Positions 9,749 through 18,403 of a DNA stretch of 64,000 nt are shown piece after piece. The number at the start of each line of letters is the position of its first letter. The first letter of the stretch is position 1. The stretch comes from Verrucosispora sioxanthis (GTDB lineage Bacteria; Actinomycetota; Actinomycetes; Mycobacteriales; Micromonosporaceae). Both the position numbers and the translations under genes were made by a program. The notes beneath the pieces were generated by a model. The model saw only the letters and a program-made list of their open reading frames with translations, had not been told where the DNA came from and ran no database searches. Where the stretch lies: positions 310,001 to 374,000 of the forward strand of contig NZ_SAIY01000005.1 in the NCBI RefSeq assembly GCF_010560025.1, in the 5' to 3' direction.

Positions 9749-10636
9749 TCAGCCCTTGTAGCGGGGGACCAGACGGTGCACGGCGGTGAGTACCAGCGCC
9801 ATCACCACCGCCATGGAGCCGGCGATGCCGGCGGCGCCGCCCGCGTAGCCGACGAACAGCGGACGGCGGGACAGCTCCGCCGCCGGGGTGGACCGCAGCC
9901 CAATCAGCCACCACAGAGCCAACGCACAGCCGGCGATGGCCAGCAACCCGCCCACGCCCAGCAGCAGGGCGGTGAGCCGGTGCGCGTCACCGGCCGCGAC
10001 CTCCGCCCGTTCCCGTTGGGTGATCAGCAGCAGCAGACCGGCCAGGGCCGCCCAGACGCCGACCACCAGGAACGCGGCGACCGCGTCGCTGGGCCGGTGC
10101 CAACCCGCCGACAGGGTGGCCACCCCGGCGGTCGCGGCGTAGCCGGCACCGATCACGGCGCCGACGGCCCGCACCTTCGGCGGCAGTACGAGGACCAGGG
10201 CCACCGCCACCGACCCGGCGACCGTGGTGTGCCCGCTGGGCAGGCTGTTGCCGACGTAGACCCGTTCCAGGTCGATGCCGTAGTCGGGGCGGCTCAGCCC
10301 GTACTTGAGCAGTTGGGTGGTGACGTTGGCGCCCGCGATCAGCAGGGTCGCGGCGACGGCGAGGGCGACCCGACCTCGGATCAGCGCGATGAATCCGATC
10401 ATCACGGTGACCGCCAGCAGCGACACCACGGACATGGCGTTGAGGATCCGGTCGACCGGTTCCTCGATGTGGTCGCGGCCGATGCGGTTACCGGTGAGGG
10501 CCACCGTGTCGATCCACTGGCCGATCTCCGTGTGCAGGGCGAATCGCCACACGGCGATGAAGGCCGCCGTCTGGATGAGGGCCAGCACGACCAGCCAGAC
10601 CGCTGTACCCCCCCGGGGCGTCACGCGCACCCGCAC
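9749..10636 (-). CDS. PAP2 superfamily membrane phosphatase
   Basis: The product has up to 295 residues and about seven hydrophobic segments. The three phosphatase motifs are present: KYGLSRPDYG (a form of KxxxxxxRP), SLPSGHTTVAG (PSGH) and SAGWHRPSDAV (SRxxxxxHxxxD-like; the first Arg is not visible here). These enzymes dephosphorylate lipid phosphates such as phosphatidate or undecaprenyl pyrophosphate at the membrane. GTG codons occur at 10636 and 10630; TAAGTT at 10637-10642 lies six bases before the second, so a leaderless start at 10630 is likely. The MDMPI-like gene follows four bases downstream. Confidence 0.88.
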   Translation of the reverse strand: MRVRVTPRGGTAVWLVVLALIQTAAFIAVWRFALHTEIGQWIDTVALTGNRIGRDHIEEPVDRILNAMSVVSLLAVTVMIGFIALIRGRVALAVAATLLIAGANVTTQLLKYGLSRPDYGIDLERVYVGNSLPSGHTTVAGSVAVALVLVLPPKVRAVGAVIGAGYAATAGVATLSAGWHRPSDAVAAFLVVGVWAALAGLLLLITQRERAEVAAGDAHRLTALLLGVGGLLAIAGCALALWWLIGLRSTPAAELSRRPLFVGYAGGAAGIAGSMAVVMALVLTAVHRLVPRYKG

Positions 10637-10718
10637 AACTTAGCGGCACGCCCGCGACGTCCGGCCGGTGGCCCGCCCGTGGCGTGGCGATAGGTTGGCC
10701 GCAGGTGAAGGAGGGCAC

Positions 10719-11444
10719 GTGACCGGTACCTCGGAGCGGGACGCCACCACTGTCGGGCGGGGCGAGTCACTGGCCGATCTGCTCGGTGGGCGTCGGGGAG
10801 CCGTGGACGCCACCGTGCCGCCGGTAGCGTTCACGGTGGGTTGGCTGGTGGCCGGTCGGTCGGTCCTGGTCGGGGTGGTGGCGGCCCTGGTCGCCGGAGC
10901 AGTGGTGGCCGGCTGGCGGTTGCGTCGCGGTGACCGGCCCCGGTCGGTGCTGGTCGGGCTGCTGGCGGTCTGTGTGGCCGCGCTGGTGGCGGTGCGCACC
11001 GGTCGGGCCGAGGACTTCTTCCTCGTGCAGGTGTTGGCCAATGCCGCCAGCGCGCTGGCCTGGGCGGTGAGCATCATGGTCCGGTGGCCGCTGCTGGGGG
11101 TCGTCGTCGGCACCACGTTGGGCCAGCGCGGACGCTGGCGGCGTGACCCGGCGCTGCTGCGGGCGTACGGGCGGGCCAGCTGGGTGTGGACGGGCACCTA
11201 CCTGCTGCGGGTGGCGGTCTTCGTGCCGCTGTATCTCGGCGGCCACGTGCTCGCCCTGACCGCCGCCCGGGTGGGGCTGACCTGGCCGCTGGTCGCGGCG
11301 GCGTTGGCGGTGAGTTGGGCCGTGCTGCGCCGGTCGCTGCCGGCCGGTCATCCGGGGCTGCGGCATCCGGTGCTGCCGCCGGCCGGGCCGGCCGCGGGCG
11401 GGCCGGACACCGGCGAGCCCGACGCGCCGGGGCTGGGACAATAA
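10719..11444 (+). CDS. DUF3159 domain-containing membrane protein
   Basis: The 241-residue product starts at GTG 10719 behind AAGGAGGG (10708-10715). The N-terminus ESLADLLGGRRGAVDATVPP and five to six hydrophobic segments match the actinobacterial DUF3159 family, an integral membrane protein of unknown function. The C-terminus is Pro/Gly-rich and cytoplasmic-looking. It is a single-gene unit followed by two strong hairpins. Confidence 0.85.
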   Translation: MTGTSERDATTVGRGESLADLLGGRRGAVDATVPPVAFTVGWLVAGRSVLVGVVAALVAGAVVAGWRLRRGDRPRSVLVGLLAVCVAALVAVRTGRAEDFFLVQVLANAASALAWAVSIMVRWPLLGVVVGTTLGQRGRWRRDPALLRAYGRASWVWTGTYLLRVAVFVPLYLGGHVLALTAARVGLTWPLVAAALAVSWAVLRRSLPAGHPGLRHPVLPPAGPAAGGPDTGEPDAPGLGQ

Positions 11445-11445
11445 G

Positions 11446-11477
11446 GGAGAGGCCGCCACGGGGGGAGCGGCCTCTCC
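11446..11477 (+). terminator. Hairpin terminator after the DUF3159 gene
   Basis: A perfect 11-bp stem (11446-11456 with 11467-11477) encloses a ten-base G-rich loop two bases after the stop codon. It lacks a long T run, as is common in high-GC actinomycetes. Confidence 0.75.
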
Positions 11478-11510
11478 GGTGATGTACGTTACTCCGTCCC
11501 GGGCCGGGTT

Positions 11511-11536
11511 GTGATCCCGGGGCGGTCACTTTTTTT
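11511..11536 (+). terminator. Rho-independent terminator with T run
   Basis: GTGATC (11511-11516) pairs with GGTCAC (11524-11529, one G-T pair), and seven T follow at 11530-11536. This is a canonical intrinsic terminator and a back-up to the hairpin at 11446-11477. Confidence 0.65.
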
Positions 11537-11622
11537 CGCTATGTGCGCGCCGTGCCCGGCGGCTCTCCGACGGTGGGGTGGGCCGACCGCTCCGCTGCGT
11601 CGGCCAGAGGGCCGACCCACCC

Positions 11623-11716
11623 CGGCCTGACCGTGGGTGTCAGGCCGTCAACCGGACCTGCCTCTACCCCCGAGGCCCGGCCGGCGCCTCCGGGTGGGTC
11701 ATCGCCCACCCGGAGG
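11623..11716 (-). terminator. Two hairpins downstream of the GH48 gene
   Basis: CGGCCTGAC (11623-11631) pairs with 11639-11647, and CCTCCGGGTGGG (11687-11698) pairs with 11705-11716, both perfectly. The second lies seven bases beyond the GH48 stop on the minus strand and is the likely terminator of that transcript. Confidence 0.65.
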
Positions 11717-11723
11717 AGTTCGT

Positions 11724-14624
11724 TCAGCCGTTGGGGAACAACTTCCCGTAGTCGGCGTAGGCCATGGCGACGTCCGCCTGGGCCCAGAAGCGGTGGTAAC
11801 GGAACTCGGGCTCCGGACCACCGTCGAGGTACGCCTGCACCTTCGGCCACGCCGGGTCGTTCTTGTAGAACGACCGGATGTCGACGAAGCTCTTGCCCGG
11901 GGCGATCTGGTCACCGTTCGGCATCTCACCGGTCCAGCCCGGCGGGATGTACAGGCCCTGCCCGGTGGAGGCGTTGTAGACGTCGTCGAAGCGCCGGTAG
12001 TCGCCACGCTTCTCCACCGTCGAGACACCCTGGGCGTCGCTGTGCGCGTGCAGCGCGTCCAGCAGGCCCTTGGCGGTGGTCTTCGCCGCCGTGTTGCCCG
12101 ACTTCGCCGCGTAGGCGATGAGGGTGCGGGCGTAGGCGGCGGCGACGCCGACGTCCTGGCCCTTGACCGTCACCTCGACGTGCAGGTTGGTGTTCGGCTG
12201 CGGGTTGCTCGGGTTCCAGTTGTTGGGCTGGCCGGTCCACTTCATGTCCGACGGGATGGACCAGTTGGCGCCCAGCGTGGTGTTGGCGATCGCCCACGGC
12301 ACCCACTTGTCCAGCAGCGCCTTGGCCTTGGCGTTGCCGCTGACCAGGTACAGCTCGGCGATGCGCTGCATGGACCACGCCTGCATGCCGAACCACTGGT
12401 TCGACGGCGGGTCGTTGTAGACCGGGTCCTCGTCGTAGAACATGCCGTAGAAGGTGGCCGTGCCGGCCGGCGGCGTGCCGTAGTGCCCGCCCCAGCTGTT
12501 GGTCGCGCCACCGGCGATGCCGCCCTCGGCCGACTGGAGCCAGGTGTAGAACTCCAGCTGCCGGTTGAGGCTGTTGGTCCAGTCCGCCGCCGCGGTCGGC
12601 GAGCGCGGCTTGAGCTCGTTGACGTTGGTCAACGCCCAGGCCGCGAACGGGTTTTGGTAGCCGAAGTGGCTGTGGCTGGAGCCGATCCGCCAGGACCAGT
12701 TCTGGCTGGTCTCGTACGCCCCGCCCCAGGCGTAGTACCAGGAGAGCAGGTAGTGGGCGGAGGTGCGGCCGGAGCCGGCCGGGCAGGTGCTGGCCCCGAC
12801 GCAGTTGCCGACCCGCTTGAAGTACTTGTCGAACAGGGCGTACCGCAGGTAGTCACCCATCTTGGCGGCCTTGGCCACGGTGGCCGACACGTCGGCCGCC
12901 TTGTTCTGCTCCTTGGCCCAGGTCAGTGCCCAGTACGCGGCCTGCACGGCGCGGGCGTCGGCGTCCGGGGCGTTGGTGTACTTCCACTGCTTGGCCGGGG
13001 TACCCGACTCCTTGATGAACAGGTCCAGGTAGCCGTACTGGCCGCCGTGGGCGAAGGTGTCGCAGGACGGCTGCGGCACGGTCTCCCACACCGACTCCTG
13101 GGTCCCCCGCTGGAAGGTGTTGATGTACGCCGGGCGGGTGGTGCCGTCGCCGCAGCGGCCGTAGCCGTAGACGTTGTCGACGTCGAGCAGCCAGTGCATG
13201 CCGTAGATGTCACCGGTGCCGTAGGTGGAGCGCAGTTCGGAGCGCAGCGGGTCGGCACCCACCGGTACCGATGGTTGCAGCTGCGACGGGTACTGGTTGG
13301 GCAGGTCGTGCTCGGCGGCGTACTGGGCGTCGCCGGCGGCGCCGGCGGTCGGCTGGTCGGCCGAGGAGGGGATGATGTACTTCTCCATCACCGTCCAGGC
13401 GCTGTTGAACGGTGCCCAGTTCTGGGTCACCCGACCGTAGTAGGCCTCCAGCCACAGCCAGAAGCTGAACGCCTCGGAGGTGGTCTCGTGGCCGTGGTCG
13501 GGTGCCTCGACGATGAGCGTCTCGATCGAGTGGTACGGCACACCCTCCGGGCTGAAGTAGCCCGAGTTCTTGATCTTGTTGTACTGGGTGAGGAAGCGCT
13601 GCACGTACTCGCCGTCGCCGCCGGGCACATCGTTGTCGATCTCGGTGACGGTGACCGTCGCCGGGGTGTGGCCGGTGGCCGAGGCGGTGACGGTGGCGGT
13701 GCCACCGACGGTGTCGGAGTCCTCAGCCGCCCGGACGGTCACGGTGACGCCGGTGTTCCAGTTCGACGTGGTAAGCGTCGCCGAGGTCGGGGTGACGGTG
13801 ACATCCGCGTCACCGGTGCGGGCCAGGCCCACCGCCACGCTCGAGGTGGGTGCCCGGTTCAGCTTGAGGTTGAACGTCGAGCTGCCACCCTCGGGCACGG
13901 TCAGCGCGGTCGGCGTGGCGACGAGCGCCGGCGAGGTGGAGCCGGCGACGGTGAACGACCGCTCGGCGACCGCCGACAGGCCGCTGTTGTCGTACGCCCT
14001 GGCCTGCACCGTGTAGTCACCGGCGGGCAGGCTCTCCAGGGTGTACGCGTACGGCGCGCTGGTGTCGGTGTTGACCAGCAGCCCGTTGCGGTAGAACTCG
14101 ACCCGGGCGACGGTGCCGTCCGGGTCGCTGGCGGTGGCGGTCAGCGGCACGGTCGCCGGGGCCGTGAACGGGCCGGCGGGCACCGACAGGCTGACCGTCG
14201 GGGGCTGCTGCGCCGTGCCACCGCAGGTGACCCCGTTGACCGAGAACGAGGTCGGCTTCCCGTTGGTGCCCGAATAGGAGCCGTTGAAGCCGATGCTGGT
14301 GCTGCCGCCGGCCGGGATGTTGCCGTTCCAGGACTCGTTGACGGCGGTGACCTCGCTGCCGCTCTGACTCCACCGGGCCGACCAGCCCTGGGTGACCCGT
14401 TGGTTGCCGGGGAAGGCGAACTTCAGGGTCCATCCGTTGATCGCGTCACCGGTGTTTCTGATGGTGACGTTGGCGGTGAAGCCGTTGCTCCAGTCATTCG
14501 TCGTATAAACCACGTCGCAGGCCGGTGCGGCCTGTGCGGCGGCGGCGGGGACTGTCGCCCCACCGATCGCCAGCGCCGCGGCGGCGAGCCACGCCAGGCG
14601 CCGACGTCTAGCCAGGTTTCTCAT
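11724..14624 (-). CDS. Secreted GH48 cellulase (reducing-end cellobiohydrolase) with CBM2
   Basis: The product has 966 residues. A signal peptide with an Arg-rich n-region (RRRRLAWL) ends near AQAAP at residue 33. A CBM2 cellulose-binding module (about 35-135) is bracketed by Cys36 and the Cys of GVTCGG; next come an Ig-like (Big_3/Big_9-type) domain (about 140-228) and a Calx-beta-like domain (about 232-335, with VPEGGSSTF and EIDND). The GH48 catalytic domain fills 340-966; its acid Glu lies in APDHGHETTSEAFSFW, followed by SGNGAFQ-free family blocks such as GMHWLLDVDNVYGYG and GGATNSWGGHYG. GH48 enzymes release cellobiose processively from cellulose reducing ends. The upstream region holds CebR-type boxes at 14875 and 14987, so induction by cellobiose is expected. 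Confidence 0.95.
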   Translation of the reverse strand: MRNLARRRRLAWLAAAALAIGGATVPAAAAQAAPACDVVYTTNDWSNGFTANVTIRNTGDAINGWTLKFAFPGNQRVTQGWSARWSQSGSEVTAVNESWNGNIPAGGSTSIGFNGSYSGTNGKPTSFSVNGVTCGGTAQQPPTVSLSVPAGPFTAPATVPLTATASDPDGTVARVEFYRNGLLVNTDTSAPYAYTLESLPAGDYTVQARAYDNSGLSAVAERSFTVAGSTSPALVATPTALTVPEGGSSTFNLKLNRAPTSSVAVGLARTGDADVTVTPTSATLTTSNWNTGVTVTVRAAEDSDTVGGTATVTASATGHTPATVTVTEIDNDVPGGDGEYVQRFLTQYNKIKNSGYFSPEGVPYHSIETLIVEAPDHGHETTSEAFSFWLWLEAYYGRVTQNWAPFNSAWTVMEKYIIPSSADQPTAGAAGDAQYAAEHDLPNQYPSQLQPSVPVGADPLRSELRSTYGTGDIYGMHWLLDVDNVYGYGRCGDGTTRPAYINTFQRGTQESVWETVPQPSCDTFAHGGQYGYLDLFIKESGTPAKQWKYTNAPDADARAVQAAYWALTWAKEQNKAADVSATVAKAAKMGDYLRYALFDKYFKRVGNCVGASTCPAGSGRTSAHYLLSWYYAWGGAYETSQNWSWRIGSSHSHFGYQNPFAAWALTNVNELKPRSPTAAADWTNSLNRQLEFYTWLQSAEGGIAGGATNSWGGHYGTPPAGTATFYGMFYDEDPVYNDPPSNQWFGMQAWSMQRIAELYLVSGNAKAKALLDKWVPWAIANTTLGANWSIPSDMKWTGQPNNWNPSNPQPNTNLHVEVTVKGQDVGVAAAYARTLIAYAAKSGNTAAKTTAKGLLDALHAHSDAQGVSTVEKRGDYRRFDDVYNASTGQGLYIPPGWTGEMPNGDQIAPGKSFVDIRSFYKNDPAWPKVQAYLDGGPEPEFRYHRFWAQADVAMAYADYGKLFPNG

Positions 14625-14874
14625 CTGCGCGGTGTCTCCTCGGACCAGGCCGGTGGCGGTGGCGCACCGGCGGTGGCGCCTCGGGGACGACGGGTCCGCC
14701 GAGGTGCCAGTGGATGGTGGTCGCTGCGGCCCGGGTCGGGCCAGCGCGGCGGGGCACCGTATGGGACGGCAGCTGCTCCCGCTGCTAGCAGGACGCCGTA
14801 CCGGACGAGCCGGAAGCCCTCGGCGACCCGCGCACGCGTAACTTGGCTCCGCGCGGTCGATCGACAGTGTGCCA

Positions 14875-14888
14875 TGGAAGCGCTCCCA
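14875..14888. promoter_or_regulatory. CebR-type operator (box 1)
   Basis: TGGAAGCGCTCCCA differs by one base from the perfect palindrome TGGGAGCGCTCCCA bound by the LacI-family cellobiose repressor CebR/CelR in streptomycetes and Thermobifida. It lies about 250 bases upstream of the GH48 start. Confidence 0.8.
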
Positions 14889-14986
14889 GCACCAGCAAGG
14901 GAACTTCCGGAAACACCGACTTGTTTCGATCTCATTTTGGGGCTTTCACAAAGCCGTGACGGGCGTTACAGTCGCAACAACGTCGA

Positions 14987-15000
14987 TGGGAGCGCTTCCA
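14987..15000. promoter_or_regulatory. CebR-type operator (box 2)
   Basis: TGGGAGCGCTTCCA is the exact reverse complement of box 1, 112 bases away, so the pair could be bridged by a repressor tetramer or loop. The one mismatch to the consensus is the mirrored position. Confidence 0.8.
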
Positions 15001-15536
15001 TCGACAGAGTTCCACCCGGAATATCGCTCGGGGTCGTGCCCACGGCTCCGGGGAACAAACCACAGGCCGACGGCGGGCCAGCCCGGACACCGCCGTCAGC
15101 CGTCACCCCACCACAGTGGAGGGAGGTGGATCCTCAGCCACTCGCGTGGCCCGGCTCCCGCGCGACACGCACAACTGGGACGCCAATCCGAACGTGCGTG
15201 TACCGCAACACGGTGGGGACGGGGGTTGCCCTCCCCCGTCCCCACACTAAACCCCCGTTCACGATGGGAAAAGAGGCCGACGGGTCAGACGCGCACCACC
15301 CGCGCGCCCCGCACGGCAGTCGACCCGCCCGCCGACCGCCATCCGCGACGCCCCGCCGACCGCCCGGGCGCGCACAACGGTCCGCCCGCGGTACTCGGCG
15401 CACCCGGTCCCGCCGCATCAGCTGCCCGACCGACACAGCGCCCTTCCCCACCCCACGTCACCCGCCACCGAGGCAGTCCGCCCCACCCCTCGCGACGACT
15501 CGGCCCAGCGGGCACCGCCTACCCTCTACCCTTTGT

Positions 15537-15550
15537 TGGGAGCGCTCCCG
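15537..15550. promoter_or_regulatory. CebR-type operator (box 3) before the GH1 gene
   Basis: TGGGAGCGCTCCCG contains the perfect 12-bp palindrome GGGAGCGCTCCC. It ends 36 bases before the GH1 start codon, a position that would block transcription of that gene. Confidence 0.82.
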
Positions 15551-15586
15551 GGCTCAGGCGGTCGTCCCCATCCACGAGGAGAACCC

Positions 15587-17080
15587 ATGTCGATACTCAC
15601 CAGGCGGCACCTGCTGCGCCGCGCGGCGCTCTCGGCCACCGCCGCCACCCCGGTCAACGCCGTCCTCGGCAGCACCGCCGCAGCCACCACGGCCACCGGT
15701 CTCGCCGGCTGCCAGCCCGGCGACCCGGCCGACGACACGGCCACCGCGTCGAAGCCGACCACCCGGCGGTCCTTCCCACCCGACTTCGGTTGGGGCGCCG
15801 CGACCTCCGCGTACCAGATCGAGGGCGCCGCCAAGGAGGACGGCCGCGGCGAATCGATCTGGGACACGTTCAGCCACGCGCCGGGACGCACCCGCAACGG
15901 CGACACCGGCGACGTCGCCGCCGACCACTACCAACGCTATGCCGAAGACCTCGATCTGATGCGCGACCTGGGGCTGCGCAGCTACCGGTTCTCCATCTCC
16001 TGGCCGCGCATCCAGCCCGACGGAACCGGCGCCGCCAATCAACGCGGCCTCGACTTCTACCGTCGCCTCGTCGACGGCCTGCACGAACGCGGGATCGCCC
16101 CGATGGCCACGCTGTTCCACTGGGACCTGCCGCAGAGCCTGCAGGACACCGGTGGCTGGGAGTCCCGCGACGTCGCCCAGCGCTTCGCCGACTACGCCGC
16201 CATCGTCTTCGACACCCTCGGCGACCGGGTGCCGGTCTGGCTGACCATCAACGAGCCGAAGACCGTGGTGCAGAACGGCTACCTCTTCGGCCACCACGCC
16301 CCCGGGCGGCAGGACCCCGACGCGGCGTACCTGGTCGCCCACCACCTCCAACTCGCCCACGGCCTCGCCGTCCGCGCCCTGCGCGCCACCGGCGGAAAGA
16401 GCCGCATCGGCCCCGCCTTCAACCTGCACCCCTGCTACCCCGCCGACGACTCGACCGCCGCCGCGGAGGCCGCCCGCCTCTACGACGGCTACGAGAACCG
16501 CCTCTACCTCGACTCCGCGTTGACCGGCAGCTACCCGGCCGACGTCCTGGCCGACCTCGGACCCGACAGCCGGATGGTCCGCGCCATCCGCGACGGCGAC
16601 CTGGAGATCATCTCCAGCCCGATCGACCTGCTCGCGGTGCAGTACTACACCCCGATCTACGTCACCGCGTCCGGCGGCACGGTACGCCGCTGGCCCACCT
16701 CCGAGGCGGAGTGGCAGCAGATCTACCCCGAGGGGATGTACGACGTCCTGACCCGGGTCACCCGCGACTACGGGCCGATCCCCCTCACCGTCACCGAGAA
16801 CGGCCTGCCCACCCCCGACGAGCTCAGCGCCGACGGCACCGTCGATGACGACGGCCGCGTCACGTTCCTCCGCGACCACCTGACCGCCGCCCACCGGGCC
16901 GTCGCCGAGGGCGTGCCGCTGGAGAGCTTCCACGTCTGGTCCCTGCTCGACAACTTCGAGTGGGCCGAGGGCTACGAGCAGCGTTGGGGACTGATCTACG
17001 TCGACTACCCCACCCAGCGTCGGGTGTTCAAGCGCAGCGCCCACTGGTACCGCCAGGTCATCGCGGACAACGCGGTCTGA
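15587..17080 (+). CDS. GH1 beta-glucosidase, predicted Tat-exported lipoprotein
   Basis: The ATG follows GAGGAG by six bases. The product has 497 residues. The N-terminus carries a twin-arginine motif (TRRHLLRR, residues 5-12), a hydrophobic stretch and the lipobox LAGC with Cys42. The catalytic barrel starts near residue 63 (FPPDFGWGAATSAYQIEG); the acid/base is Glu223 in TINEPK and the nucleophile Glu404 in VTENG. The enzyme should split cellobiose and short beta-glucosides. Family-1 beta-glucosidases of actinomycete cellulose regulons are usually cytoplasmic, so surface anchoring is unusual. A CebR-type box lies 36 bases upstream, tying it to the GH48 gene. A strong hairpin follows the stop. 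Confidence 0.93.
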   Translation: MSILTRRHLLRRAALSATAATPVNAVLGSTAAATTATGLAGCQPGDPADDTATASKPTTRRSFPPDFGWGAATSAYQIEGAAKEDGRGESIWDTFSHAPGRTRNGDTGDVAADHYQRYAEDLDLMRDLGLRSYRFSISWPRIQPDGTGAANQRGLDFYRRLVDGLHERGIAPMATLFHWDLPQSLQDTGGWESRDVAQRFADYAAIVFDTLGDRVPVWLTINEPKTVVQNGYLFGHHAPGRQDPDAAYLVAHHLQLAHGLAVRALRATGGKSRIGPAFNLHPCYPADDSTAAAEAARLYDGYENRLYLDSALTGSYPADVLADLGPDSRMVRAIRDGDLEIISSPIDLLAVQYYTPIYVTASGGTVRRWPTSEAEWQQIYPEGMYDVLTRVTRDYGPIPLTVTENGLPTPDELSADGTVDDDGRVTFLRDHLTAAHRAVAEGVPLESFHVWSLLDNFEWAEGYEQRWGLIYVDYPTQRRVFKRSAHWYRQVIADNAV

Positions 17081-17089
17081 CCCCGTCAG

Positions 17090-17125
17090 CCTCGGCGGCG
17101 GCCCGGCTCCGGGCCGCCGCCGAGG
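17090..17125. terminator. Very long perfect hairpin after the GH1 gene
   Basis: A perfect 17-bp G/C stem (17090-17106 with 17109-17125) with a two-base centre lies ten bases past the GH1 stop. It should stop GH1 transcripts before the MFS promoter at 17130. Confidence 0.8.
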
Positions 17126-17129
17126 CACG

Positions 17130-17135
17130 TACGAT
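17130..17135 (+). promoter_or_regulatory. Candidate -10 of a leaderless MFS promoter
   Basis: TACGAT is followed by six bases and the ATG of the MFS gene; no ribosome binding site fits in the gap. It lies directly after the GH1 terminator. Confidence 0.55.
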
Positions 17136-17141
17136 CCCCGC

Positions 17142-18377
17142 ATGCGTGACCGAAGCCGGTTGGGCCGGCCGTTCTGGACCTTCTGGAGCGCCGCCGCGCT
17201 GGCCAACCTCGGCGACGGCATCCGGGTCGCCGCCTTCCCGCTGCTGGCCGCCGCCCTCACCGACGACCCACTGGCCGTCGGTGCCGTCGCCGCGGCCCAG
17301 TTCCTGCCGTGGCTCGTCTCCGGTCTGCTCGCCGGCGCCCTCGCCGACCGCCGAGGGGCCCGCACGCTGCTGGCCGCCGCCGACACCGGCCGCGTCGTCG
17401 TGCTGGCCGCGCTGGCCACGACGGTCGCCCTGGGCTGGGCCACCATCGCCCACGTCGTCGCCGCCGCGTTCCTGCTCGGCGTCGGCGAGACCATCCGGGA
17501 CACCGCCGCCCAGACCGCCGTACCCAGACTCGTGCCCGACGCGCAGCTGGAGAAGGCCAACGGGCGCCTGGTCGCCGGGGAGATCGTCGGCAACGAGTTC
17601 GTCGGTCCACCGGTGGGTGCCCTGCTGTTCGTGCTGGGTGCCGCCATCCCGTTCGCCGTCAACGGGGCCACCCTGGCGCTGGCGGTGATGCTCGTCCTCT
17701 CCCTGCCGCTGACCCTGGCGCACCGAGCCACCCCGGACCCCGCCGACGCCCCGCCGGCCGCCGACGGTGACGGCGTCCTGGCCGGCCTGCGCTGGCTCCT
17801 CCGCCAGCCGATGATGCGCACTCTGGTGCTCGTCACCGCCGCCGTGGCCGCCGCGGACACCGCCTGGTTCGCGATCTTCGTGCTCTACGCCCGCGACGCT
17901 CTCGGCCTCGGCGCGTTCGGTTTCGGTCTGCTGCTGGCCACCGGCGCGGCCGGTGGCCTGCTGGGCTCGTTCGCCGCCGACCGGGTCCTCGCCCGCTTCC
18001 ACCACCGGTCGGTGCTGACCTGGTCGATGGCCGTCACCGCCGGCGTGCCGGTCCTGTTGGCCGTCGTCGGGCACCGCGCCGTCGCGGTGGTCGTGGTGGT
18101 CACCACCAGCGCCGCGTTCGCCGTGCTCAACGTCGCCGCGCTGTCGGTACGCCAACGGCTGGTGCCGGGCGGGCTGCTCGGGCGGGTCATCGCCGCCTCC
18201 CGCCTGGTCACCTACAGCTGCACCGCGCTGGGGGCGCTGGCCGGTGGTGCGCTGGCCGCCCGGGCCGGCATCGAGGCGCCGTTCCTGTTCAGCGGCGTCG
18301 TCGCCGTGGCCGCGACGGTCGCCTGGTGGCTCGCCTCCCGCCCCACCACTCCCGGTGCCGGGCTCGGCCTACGGTAA
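17142..18377 (+). CDS. MFS transporter (MFS_3/enterobactin-exporter-like)
   Basis: The 411-residue product has 10-12 predicted membrane segments. Motifs of the MFS_3 group are visible: FWSAAALANLGDGIR at the first helix, ADRRGARTLL in the 2-3 loop, and ETIRDTAAQTAVPRLV followed by LEKANGRL, a signature of EntS-like exporters. It likely exports a small molecule or drug; the substrate cannot be told from sequence. It is separated from the GH1 gene by a terminator and has its own leaderless-type promoter, so it is probably not part of the cellulose unit. It converges on the Roadblock gene 26 bases away. Confidence 0.88.
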   Translation: MRDRSRLGRPFWTFWSAAALANLGDGIRVAAFPLLAAALTDDPLAVGAVAAAQFLPWLVSGLLAGALADRRGARTLLAAADTGRVVVLAALATTVALGWATIAHVVAAAFLLGVGETIRDTAAQTAVPRLVPDAQLEKANGRLVAGEIVGNEFVGPPVGALLFVLGAAIPFAVNGATLALAVMLVLSLPLTLAHRATPDPADAPPAADGDGVLAGLRWLLRQPMMRTLVLVTAAVAAADTAWFAIFVLYARDALGLGAFGFGLLLATGAAGGLLGSFAADRVLARFHHRSVLTWSMAVTAGVPVLLAVVGHRAVAVVVVVTTSAAFAVLNVAALSVRQRLVPGGLLGRVIAASRLVTYSCTALGALAGGALAARAGIEAPFLFSGVVAVAATVAWWLASRPTTPGAGLGLR

Positions 18378-18403
18378 CGGCCGGCAGCCGCCGCCCCGCC
18401 GGC

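Larger units (their letters stand above)
14625..15586. other. Long divergent intergenic region between GH48 and GH1 genes
   Basis: This 962-bp gap has no convincing gene on either strand. It holds two CebR-type boxes proximal to GH48 and one just before GH1. A relatively AT-rich patch (about 14900-14985) between the first two boxes probably carries the GH48 promoter. The middle part (15010-15500) shows nothing I can interpret. Confidence 0.7.

Noticed and set aside
11637..15959. A 1440-codon plus-strand open frame opposite the GH48 gene
   Set aside because: Antisense to a clear GH48 cellulase, compositionally biased (Val/Arg/Gly) and without family features.
15554..17860. A 768-codon minus-strand frame opposite GH1 and MFS genes
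   Set aside because: It spans a strong terminator and two recognised genes; the composition is typical of an antisense shadow.
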